Shown here in pieces: positions 11,301 to 19,400 of a DNA stretch of 56,101 nucleotides. The DNA comes from Symbiodinium natans (taxonomy: Eukaryota > Sar > Dinophyceae > Suessiales > Symbiodiniaceae), in contig CAJNDS010000780.1 in NCBI GenBank assembly GCA_905221605.1, positions 357,501 through 413,601 on the forward strand, written 5' to 3'. The notes under the pieces were generated by a model, which had not been told where the DNA came from, made no database searches, and worked only from the letters and a program-made list of their open reading frames with translations. Numbering within the stretch: the stretch's first letter is position 1; every line of letters begins with the position of its first letter. Position numbers and translations under genes: made by a program.

Positions 11301-13227
11301 AATGCTTTGCTGGCCAGGTTAGGCTCCCAGGCATGATCGTTTCCGTTTCGGTTCTGCGCAGCTCAGATCGCTGTGCTCAGCCATCGCGGCGCAGGTTGAA
11401 GCTAAACCCTAAACCCTAAACCCTAAACCCTAAACCCTAAACCCTAAACCCTAAACCCTAAACCCTAAACCCCAAACCCCAAACCCTAAACCCTAAACCC
11501 TAAACCCTTCAATTTAGGGAGTGTCATTACGGCCACCCTAAACTCCAACACCCGGAGGTCCCCCCTCTCTGAATCCGTTTAGGTGCCGGGTTGAGGCGGG
11601 GGTAAGCACACCTTGGTCCCCTTAAGACCCTAGAGGACCCCTGAAAGCCCCAACGCCTCGCTTCCCAAAGCCTGGAAGGCCAACGGGTTGTGGCGTTTGG
11701 TGGGTTTCAAGGTTCAGGCTTGAGTTTTAGAGGTTTTAAGGGCTTCAGGGTTTCGGAGGGCTTCAGGGCTTGGGGACGTTCTTTGGGGATGTTTAACTTT
11801 CGGACTTATCGTTTCGTGATCAGGACCGCGAGGATTTTGTCCTCCGACCCCCGTGACGGCTCAACTGTTTACTGCGGCCGAAGGGTGCTCTGGGGCTTGG
11901 CGGATGTGTGGACTTGAGGCTGCCATTCTGGTGTGTTTTTAGGGCTTATGTTGCACACTTGATCCGATAAAAGAGGGCGCTGCCACTTGGATTCTGCCGA
12001 CTTCTTGGGCGCCCCAGGGCTTCCGAACCCTTGGAGCCATCAGCCGGACATTTAGGGACATTTGGGGTTCTTAGGGGTAAAAAAAGGTTTTGGGTTCAGG
12101 GAACCATAAGGCATAAGGGGGACTCGGGGGTGCGGGGTGCTACTCGACACCCTAAGTTCGCGGAGACCTCGCGACTCGAGGGGCTCGGGGGCCGTGTGCC
12201 CTCCAGAGATCCTAGTCTGGGCTCTTTTTAAGGAACGTAGAGAAGCAACATACCATACTCGGGGGCTTTTGAATATGAATACCCTTATTGACCCTTTTTC
12301 GGGTGGCTTATCTTTAGTTCCTTAAGAAGAGCCCACAGTAGTGCTCTTTGCCAATTTAAGAGGCAGTCTCCGTCTCCGAATTCGTGCGTGCACAGAAAAC
12401 GGAGCAATGTGTGTGTGTGTGTGTGTGCACTTCCTGGCATGTGGCCTTCGACATCACGAAGCTCATTCCTGGCGAGGGCTTTAGTCGGGAGTCGTGAAAC
12501 ATGAAAGACCCAAGGGGAGCAAAAGGCAGTAGCAACCATGTGTTCCTTTTTGAGCGAGTGACTGCCACAAAGACCCCAGAATAAGGTTGTCACGCGAGGT
12601 TGGGATCGAAGCAAAGACACGGTGTGGATAAGATTCTAGCGGTCGAACCAAGTTTTGGATGTCATGTCACGTGTCTTGGTTTCCACGCGACGTTTGTTCA
12701 TAGAGGGAAGAGAACACTACTCATAATATTGCAAGAAAGTTCACGGACGCGCGAATATTTTTCATTGTGCGAAAGAAACGAACACCCCAAGGCCCGCAGA
12801 AGTGAAACAGCGCGTGACATGCAGAGAAATAGTTTGGGCTGTTGGTCTAGCGCCTCTGATTCGAAGCCTCTCCCTCTATCCCTCATACCCTAGGCCGCAG
12901 CATCTCCCGTATGGCCGACAGAAGGCTCAACTTGGTAGGTGGGAAGGACACTTGGGAACGGCTCTGACATTTTTGCTGGGAGCTCAGACCACCTTCTGCT
13001 CGGGTATGTGACCTGATTTAGTAAATTTAGTATTGGTGAACCCCCCAAAACCCTATTCTAAAATTAAGGCCCCTACGGTACACCCAAAACCTGAATCGTG
13101 TCATGACCCGGACCGGGATCAGGAGTCGGCGCCCTCAGCTGGCACCGGAGCCGAACCGACTGAACCGATGGTGCCTGATTGTGTGCCTTATGTGAACAAA
13201 CTCACAGCAGAAGAAGCCCAAAAATAG
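2387..13227 (+). CDS. Arg/Ser- and Glu-rich multi-exon gene with telomeric-repeat introns (predicted)
   Basis: I do not recognise the protein. Small + strand islands join in frame: 2387-2470, about 2819-2855, 3066-3148, 3901-3927, 4440-4499, 5050-5120, 5641-5704, 10538-10588, 10891-10998, 11362-11394 and 13123-13227 (stop TAG). Each starts after AG and ends at GT, GC or GA. The peptide begins with an SER-SER-SER-R6 stretch, continues through FRSRRRRGE, NRSRRRREDE and GSRRRRRREAEEERFRRAL, then a charged helical part with ARRAEDAAMSEAERRWQ and EEVDSIRRQAKRYSQG, and ends TAEEAQK. The RS/RE composition resembles splicing-factor or RNA-binding tails, but composition alone does not establish function. 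Most introns contain TTTAGGG or CCCTAAA arrays. The 5' end is not identified. An exon at 6628-6660 (AKQRRRRCK) and one at 11158-11197 remain possible extras. Confidence 0.5.
2870..3035. repeat. CCCTAAA/CCCCAAA intronic array
   Basis: Degenerate telomere-type units filling the intron between the predicted exons at 2819 and 3066. Confidence 0.85.
3147..3245. repeat. TTTAGGG intronic array that supplies the splice donor
   Basis: TTTAGGG units begin exactly at the predicted GT donor at 3149-3150 (GTTTAGGG), directly after the codon for the last Trp of the preceding exon. Confidence 0.8.
3256..3720 (+). other. Intron-like region with open frames, no family
   Basis: An open frame of about 140 codons (3263-3688) is Leu/Ser-rich and pyrimidine-rich and has no family signature. 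It sits inside the predicted intron 3149-3900. I see no reason to call it a gene. Confidence 0.3.
3775..4085. repeat. Degenerate CCCAAACCCTA then TTTAGGGG tracts around a 27-bp candidate exon
   Basis: Telomere-like C-rich units (3775-3865) precede and G-rich units (3958-4085) follow the candidate exon at 3901-3927. The repeat polarity flips across the exon. Confidence 0.8.
4318..4368 (-). mobile_element. Introner-like short dispersed element, copy 1 (inverted)
   Basis: On the minus strand this reads AACAACCCCCAAAATTC, then TATTCTCATTAAGGCCCC, matching the copies at 5177, 13036 and 17957. It lies in the predicted intron before the exon at 4440. Confidence 0.6.
4536..4969. repeat. Largest CCCTAAA array, about 59 units
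   Basis: Roughly 410 bp of nearly perfect CCCTAAA with three or four single-unit variants. It forms most of the intron between the predicted exons at 4440-4499 and 5050-5120. Confidence 0.95.
5177..5228 (+). mobile_element. Introner-like short dispersed element, copy 2
   Basis: Contains AACAACCCCAAAAAACACC, then ATTCTAATTGTAAAGGCCC and TTATA. The ATTCTAATT-AAGGCCC core is shared with the copies at 13036 and 17957, and inverted at 4318. It lies in the predicted intron 5121-5640. Confidence 0.6.
5495..5625. repeat. Degenerate CCCTAAACCCCAAAA array
   Basis: Telomere-like units with a repeating AAACCCCCAAAACCAAA variant, immediately upstream of the predicted exon at 5641. Confidence 0.8.
5718..6120. 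repeat. Degenerate TTTAGGG and CCCTGAA tracts
   Basis: TTTAGGG/TTTCGGG units at 5718-5830 directly after the predicted GC donor at 5705, and CCCTGAACC units at about 6055-6120. Confidence 0.8.
6121..7015 (+). other. Intronic region with weak exon-like islands
   Basis: Contains a near-duplicate of about 40 bp (TTATGCACCTTGTGGAC at 6329 and 6369) and open frames of up to 142 codons on + (6371-6799). A short block at 6628-6660 after a CAG acceptor reads AKQRRRRCK before a GT donor, which fits the Arg-rich style of the surrounding gene. I cannot confirm that it is used. Confidence 0.3.
7025..7141. repeat. (TTATTG)n hexanucleotide microsatellite
   Basis: About twenty units of TTATTG. The poly-Leu and poly-Asn ORFs across it are artefacts of the repeat. 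Confidence 0.95.
7447..8432. repeat. 241-bp tandem array of nested perfect palindromes
   Basis: Four units start at 7489, 7730, 7971 and 8213 (periods 241, 241, 242), with a partial unit before the first. Each unit holds two hairpins. Hairpin one has arms of about 40 bp running from CTGTCCC through AAGTTTGGAGACCT, matched by AGGTCTCCAAACTT running back to GGGACAG, around a loop of about 20 bp. Hairpin two has arms of about 26 bp starting GATTGG and ending CAGTACAGC, matched by GCTGTACTG and CCAATC. Because of the inverted symmetry both strands give ORFs of up to 325 codons with no protein character; I treat these as spurious. Confidence 0.95.
8440..9295. repeat. Degenerate 21-bp tandem repeat field
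   Basis: About 40 diverged units of roughly 21 bp with the consensus GGATTCCTATTNATTTTAATA. The minus strand translates to a heptad-spaced pattern (KINRNP, KVNRKP, KMNRNP). Identity between units is low, so the field is old. It is AT-rich, unlike its surroundings. Confidence 0.85.
9296..9830. other. Intronic, poly-G plus (TA)n; no gene seen
   Basis: Contains G13 followed by (TA)n at 9420-9456 and short ORFs without family signatures. A small CDS-like block after an AAG at about 9611 is too short to assign. Confidence 0.4.
9836..9903. mobile_element. Short inverted-repeat element related to the one at 17173-17300
   Basis: Begins AACAGTCCTTGATAGGGA and ends AAGGGGGAGCATCCCAAG. Both ends match the element at 17173-17300 (AACAGTCCTTCATGGGGA and AAGGGGGAACATCCCAAG). 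The middle carries the internal palindromic string CTATACTGGTAGTATA. Confidence 0.5.
9904..10309. other. No gene seen
   Basis: Short antisense ORFs only; no recognised family, repeat or RNA gene. It lies in the predicted intron 5705-10537. Confidence 0.4.
10310..10530. repeat. CCCTAAA array just upstream of a predicted exon
   Basis: Degenerate units, then about 12 perfect CCCTAAA units ending seven bases before the predicted CAG acceptor at 10537. Confidence 0.9.
10664..10760. repeat. TTTAGGG array in a 302-bp intron
   Basis: Fills the middle of the predicted intron between the exons at 10538-10588 and 10891-10998. Confidence 0.9.
11006..11140. repeat. Degenerate CCCTAAA/CCCCAAA array
   Basis: Starts within eight bases of the predicted GT donor at 10999. 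A TTTAGGG tract at 11240-11285 lies in the same intron. Confidence 0.85.
11400..11510. repeat. CCCTAAA array directly after a predicted donor
   Basis: About 15 units starting within ten bases of the predicted GT donor at 11395. Confidence 0.9.
11511..13122. other. Predicted intron; no independent gene seen
   Basis: Open frames of 60-110 codons occur on both strands without recognisable domains. A short (GT)n lies near 12411. The stretch separates the tiny exon at 11362-11394 from the terminal exon at 13123. Confidence 0.35.
13036..13078 (+). mobile_element. Introner-like short dispersed element, copy 3
   Basis: Reads ACCCCCCAAAACCCTATTC, then TAAAATTAAGGCCCCTAC. It lies about 45 bp before the acceptor of the predicted terminal exon at 13123. 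Confidence 0.6.
13123..13227 (+). CDS. Predicted terminal exon of the Arg/Ser-rich gene
   Basis: After the acceptor AG at 13121-13122 the frame reads 34 codons, rich in Glu, Pro and Thr and ending NKLTAEEAQK, then TAG. The incoming phase 0 matches the outgoing phase of the exon at 11362-11394. The low-complexity acidic composition is typical of a disordered C-terminus. Confidence 0.45.
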   Translation, partial: ESAPSAGTGAEPTEPMVPDCVPYVNKLTAEEAQK

Positions 13228-14905
13228 CCTTTCTAGTTAGCTAGGCCCCTACATTCGCTGTTCTGTCTCAGGTGAGACATGTTGCGACTTGGAGAGCAAA
13301 CTATGCGAAGGCCGGGCTTGATAGTTGTACTTTTTTTTTCCAGTTTGTTGGGGGGGGTTTAGGGTGGCGATCTTGCGTCCAGTGAGCGTGCTGCTTGGTG
13401 CCGCCGTATGAGGGCCTCTGTAGCACTGTAGCAGGGTGGGCCGACGCAGCGCGGCACGTGCATTCCGTGGGCTGATTGCAGCCGGGCGCTGAGGTTTAAG
13501 GGTTCAGGGTCTAGCTCGCGGCTGAGGGCAGCTGAGAGGGGTAGCAGCTACTGTATTGGCCCTCCAAACAGCGGTTTTGTGAAAGATGCTTCAGCAGGGC
13601 CCCGTCACCGGAAGTCCGGTTAAGCTGCGTCTGCATTCATCTGACTTGTTTTTTCAGATTGAGGCTTGAGGCCCTGCTCCTACCTACCCTAAGCGCTAAG
13701 CGCCTGCTCAAGTTGCCATGCCCCAATCCTTGGCCCCTTATCACGCCTTGCAGCACAACCTCCAAAGACGACGCAAGCCCACGGTTGCCGACCTCCCCTC
13801 CTTCAAGTGCCTTCAAGTGCGGAAAGGCCTCCAGACCAAAATCCAGCCTGGTCGGAGCCCTTGCGACTGTGCCAGTTCTGGGTCGGAACACAGAAGATGC
13901 TGGCGTTCTTGGGCACTTTGTCTTGAGTACAGGTTTGCACCTCTGAACCACGACATGCCGCAGCCGTGAGACCACCAAGAGCTCACAAAAAACTGCAGGG
14001 GGGGGCCCCTCGCCCAAGGCGATGGAGGCCCAGGGGAGAATTATCGGTGCCGATGTGCAGAGTAGGTTGAGGGTTTCAGGGTTGCGGCTGTTGAAGATTG
14101 ATCTAACATGTATATGGGATTCTGAGACCCTGATGAGACCCGAGAACAAGAAACCCTGCCCCCACAGAAAGGAGGGGCAGCCCCATTAAGCCCAAGCAAC
14201 ACCCTGGGGGCGGTGGGGGGGGGGGCGGGGCGCGACCCTATCTCCCTGACCCTAAACTGTAACCGCAACCACCTCCCACAGGCAGGGGGATATTACCCAA
14301 GGGCTGCGTGGATGCTGGTGCATAGACACCCCAAACGCTGCCCTGAGGGAGCACTTGATGCAGATGGTGTTGTTCATGGTTTCCAGCGACTTCCGGTAAC
14401 TCGATGCCGGCACATACGAGTTCGGGTGCAGCTGGGGATTTTAGGCTTTGGGGTTTGGGCCTCACCTTGGTGCGTCTTGGCGCAGCTAGCGAACACAGGG
14501 GTCTTATGATAATGGGCTTTGAGATTCATATGTGTTTTGAAGCACTTCCTCCTGACGGCATGACGTTCTTCAAAGCAAGCTTGCACGGCCGCACCGGGGG
14601 AACAGACTTGGGGCCACGCCCGGCTGCTCCTAGGAACCAGAACTGCTAGGAAAGAACAGGGGGCCAAGCCAATCTCAGGACACAAAAGGAGCCAAGCCGT
14701 TCCACCTTCCAACCCCCAGCCAAGCCAAGCGATTTAGGGTTTCGGGTTTGGGATTTGGGGTTAAGGGTTTTCAGGGGGAGGTGAGCCGCGCGAAGCATTT
14801 TTCAGGGCTCCCTTTTGGGGGGGGGGGACTGCTGCCTCAGGATTGTGGATTCTGACAGGGTCCCTCTGATGCCAGTTCCCTTCTTCCCTTCTTCCCTTTT
14901 CGCAG
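13228..14905. other. Intergenic or 5' region of the channel gene; no confident gene
   Basis: Contains overlapping open frames on both strands at 13637-14149 and 14213-14712 without a recognisable family, and T-rich and G-rich runs. The first exons of the channel gene should lie here or further upstream, because its first visible exon at 14906 starts in phase 1 and not with a start codon. Confidence 0.35.
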
Positions 14906-15572
14906 CCAAGGACGTCAGGACAGTTAAGCCACGGGAACCACACATCGACAATGACGACGTGCCAGCAATACTCGTGATCCGCCATGCGGAGCCCACGGAG
15001 CCCACGGAGAGCTGCTCAGCGCGGACATCGTTGCTTTTTCCTGAGGATGGGGGCCCAGAGCAGTACTTGTCGCAGGAGTTCCGCAGGTTGCTCGAGGAGC
15101 TTCTGCAGCAGCATATGCGCGAGGTGTCGCGGGTGGAGCTCGAGCTGGAAGCCCTGCGTCGAACGGGCCCAGCTCCAGACACGGAGGTTGGAAAGGAAGC
15201 CTCTTGGGAAGCCTCTTGGGACAGGAGCTCCGGCCGATCATGCCGATCCGGCAACTCGCCTACAGAGAGCGCGCACAGAGCTGGGTCGCCCACCGCCGGG
15301 TCCCCGGCGTTGAATACCGGGAAGCGAAAGAGGCGCACGTCGCAAGGACCCGAACTTCATGCCAGCGAGCTGCTTGGTGTCTGGGAGGCGGACGAGTCTG
15401 CCGAAGCAGATGTCGAAAAGTTTTTCAAAGGCAAATCCAGCTCCGGTGTATCCAAAGCACTTCTCGACAACGTCTCAGAGGAGTCCAAGACTAGTTCTGT
15501 TCTGGCTTATGAATACAGCCGCAAATCGAGAATAGAGAAGCTGCGTGACTGGCTTCAGTCTAACCAATACGA
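14906..15572 (+). CDS. Channel exon: cytoplasmic N-terminus
   Basis: About 222 codons after the CAG acceptor at 14903-14905. An acidic start is followed by a helical stretch (SQEFRRLLEELLQQHMREV), then a Ser/Gly-rich linker and KSRIEKLRDWLQSNQY, which runs into S1. The donor GT at 15573 gives phase 2, and the spliced codon is GAC with the next exon. Confidence 0.7.
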
Positions 15573-16277
15573 GTCTCGGCTTGAAAAGTCGCCTGAGCTC
15601 CAGACAGACCTGAACGGCTCTTGTGTGTGTGTGTGTGTGTGTGAGTGTGTGTGTGTGTGTGTGTCTGTGTGGGTGAGTGGGTGGGTGAGTGTGTGTGGGT
15701 GAGTGTGTGTGGGTGAGTGTGTGGGTGAGTGTGTGTGGGTGTATGGGTGGGTGTGTGGGTGTGTGGGTGTGTGGGTGTCGGGGTGTGGGGGTGCGGGGGT
15801 GTGGGGGTGTCTGCGTGTCTGCGTGTCTGCGTGTCTGCGGGTCTGCGGCTCTGCGTGTCTGTCTGTCTGTCTCTGTGTGTTTCTATCCAGCGAGAGACTG
15901 CCCTGCCCAAGTTGTCTCATCCAAACTATGTTGCACATGACGAAGATTGAATTTGGGGCTTTCGGGATTGCACAGAGAAGGTGATCGCAGGATAGCGGCC
16001 CAAAACAGCGAAAAATCAACAATAACAATCATAATTTTGAATCATAATAGTAGTGGTAGTAATAATCATAGTAGATCAAATAGTAGTAATCATATTAATA
16101 ACACAAATAATCACAAAAATATTTGATTGCAACCTGTGAATTGGCCAGACCCCATACCCTGGCATCACCAGCTTGTTGTGTCTGGGGCACCTGCAACGCC
16201 TTGTCGAGATCGGGAGCTTTGCGGATCCGAAATAGTGCTTTACATTGAAGCCGGAGAGGTATTACGCACACTTGCGA

Positions 16278-16312
<35 letters not shown>

Positions 16313-16364
16313 AATGATGATGATACGATGACGATGATGATGATGATGATAATGATGATGATAC

Positions 16365-16415
<51 letters not shown>

Positions 16416-19400
16416 ATGATGATATGATGATATGATGATATGATGATATGATGATATGATGATATGATGATGAGGATATGATATGATATGATATGATATG
16501 ATATGATATGATATGATATGATATGATATGATATGATATGATATGATGATGATATGATGACGCAATGATATGATGATATGATGACGCAATGATATGATGA
16601 TGATGATGATGATATGATGATATGATGATATGATGATATGATGATATGATGATATGATGATATGATGATATGATGATATGATGATATGATGATATGATGA
16701 TATGATGATATGATGATTATGCGGATGATGAACAACGAGAAGAATAAGAAAAAAAGTAGATCATGATGATGCACATGTGTGCGTTGCGAAAAGGGAGGCT
16801 CATTGGAAACACGCATCCAGAATAAACACGGCATTACTTCAGCGAACTGGAGTCCCGAGGTCTCACGTGTAAAGGGCCTGCAACGAAATCAGGTTTACTC
16901 GGCAACAGTCACCTACAATCCTCGCCAAACCCGGGCAGCAGCATCGCAACCGCTCGAAGACGGACCTAAGGAGATGCGCACGGCCTGGAAAACCCAACTC
17001 CTAACAGCCAATACCCTAAACGCCCGGTAGCCCCCAATCTGCTTAAAGCCTACACCCTCAAGGCCCAGCGCTAAGGAGATGCTCATGGCTTCAGTTCTGC
17101 TACTGAACGTCTTGTGGATGGCCTTCGAGCTGCAGGTCCACGGCAGCGAGTCGGGGCCGCTGGGCGACTTAGCATCTTCCCCCTTTTATCCTTTAATGCT
17201 AACAGTCCTTCATGGGGATCATAATAGGGTGGGTGGGGGGGGGGGGGGGGGTGCTTAGTCCCCCAATGAAGGACTGTTCGTACAAGGGGGAACATCCCAA
17301 GGTTTAGGGTTTAGAGTATATCTAGGGTTCTGGGAAGACGTCTGAGGGCACACTAGACTTTGACACGAAACCCCAAATCCCAAACCTCCAAAAACACAGT
17401 GGGCACATTCCACCTCAAAAAAAACTCTCAAACACCCGAATTCCTAAACCCTAAGCCCTAATTCCTAAACCTTAAACCCAAAGGGTACCCCTGAATGTTT
17501 CCTAAACCTTAAACCCAAAGGGTACCCCTGAATGTTTGGAAACCACCAGGTGGCTCATTGGCGTGTCGGACGAGCCGCTAGTGCGCCCCGAAGCGATGCC
17601 GATGTGGGATGAGGTCTTTTTCGTTGGCGACATGACGCCTCGACAGAAAGAAGATGTATGGGCTTAGGGTGTAGGGTTTAGGGTTTAGGGTTTAGGGTTG
17701 AGGGTTGAGGGTTAAGGGTTTAGGGTTTAGGGTTTGGGGTTTTTCTCATGGCTAAGGGTTGAGTTTTTTTGGCTCCTTTTGTTGACACCCTTCCCATCAC
17801 AGCATCACAGGACGTTTGCGGGCATGTTCGCTTTGGATGTCTCTGTTCGCATCGTCGTTCTGCGCCTGCAGTTTTGGACCGTGTGGATGAACTACATCGA
17901 TGTGGCAGTCAGCGTTGCTTGACACAGTCTTAGCCATGCTGGTCCCTTTGTATTTATACAAGAATAACCCCCAAAACCCCATTCTAATTTTTCAGGCCCC
18001 TATATTAAGCCTCAAATAAAACGAAACCAAGGCCACCTCCTTGATCGAGATCAGTTTGTCTCACATGCTCCGACTACCTGTGAGCCCGGTCCTCTTCCGT
18101 CTTCTGCGTATCGGCAAACTGGCAAGAGCCATCCGCATGGTTACAATGAGCTCCTCGGATGAGACCCTAAACCCCAAGTCCTTCCAAAGCTCAGTCAAGT
18201 GGATAGCAACCCACTCTTTGTGCGGGGTAGCGAAGTCACTCGCGCGATTTCAAGGGTGAAGTCGCTCCATCTCCCGCGCCAAGTCCCTCAGGCAACGTGC
18301 TCGCGTCCCTGCAGCTGCTCATCAAGCGCCGCAGCTGATGTCATCGTTGGCTCATTGTCATTATTGCTAGGATGATTATAATTCTCCCTATGGCCCTAAG
18401 CCGTTGCAAGTGCCACGCCCGACATTGAGAATAGCCCGCGCAATGCGTGTTGCAGGCCAAAAAGCCTGAAGGCGGAGCCCAAAACCCGAAATCTTGCAGT
18501 GGTGTAGTCGAGCTCTCAGGAGCGTGAGCCTTAAAAGAAAGGGGGGGGGGTGGAGTAAGCCTTAAATAGGGTTGGGGGTTCAGGGCTTAAATAAGACCCG
18601 AAACCCGAAATCTCTGAAAGCGCTTGCAGGTGCTTGGCTGCCAGCATGAGCCCTCGAGGCACTTCAGGACTCGTTTCCTTTGTACTGTGAGGGGTCCCTC
18701 TTCCCTCTTCCCTCTTCCCTCTTCCCTCTTCCCTCTTCCCTCTTCCCTCTTCCCTCTTCCCTCTTCCCTCTTCCCTCTTCCCTCTTCCCTCTTCCCTCTT
18801 CCCTCTTCCCTCTTCCCTCTTCCCTCTTCCCTCTTCCCTCTTCCCTCTTCCCTCTTCCCTCTTCCCTCTTCCCTCTTCCCTCTTCCCTTTCTCTGTCTTT
18901 CTCTCTCTCTCTTTTGTTCTTTTGTTTTTTATTGTGTCTATTTGTTATTTATTTATTATTTTTTTTTTTGGGGGGGGGTGTGTCAGGGTTCTGAGTTCAG
19001 GGTTCAGGGTCCATTTCCCAACCCCACATTGGGCATCGACATGCTCATGCCCTGTGCGGCTTCAAACTTTGCGGTTTGAGCTTGATGGGTCCAAGGTGGG
19101 AGGCATGCTGTTGCAAAATTGACATGGTACGTGCCCACCGAGGAATATGCTCTTTTGGAGCTTTTGCCTGTTGACGTTCGTTCAATGCGTCTTCGGCATG
19201 ATCGTCAGCACCTGGGTGAAATTCATTCTGACCTTGTTTCGTGCTTGAAGGCTGCACAGCAGGGATGTCTCGACCACTGCATGGGGCCAGAAATGTTGAT
19301 CTCAAGTTCTACCCGCATCCCTCGCGTTTCTTGCCGGCCCCTGGCCGATTTTGTCGGCCCCCCTGCCCGAAAACTTTGCTTTCGGCTTGTGCAGATCAGA

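Larger units (their letters stand above)
15573..17068. other. Intron with GT and GAT microsatellites
   Basis: Predicted GT-AG intron. It contains a GT-rich tract (15623-15880) and a GAT/GATAT tract (16265-16715). Translations across both are artefacts. Confidence 0.6.

Noticed and set aside
15573-15702. Continuation of the channel N-terminal ORF into Cys/Val repeats
   Set aside because: It is the (GT)n microsatellite. A GT donor at 15573 gives the right phase into S1.
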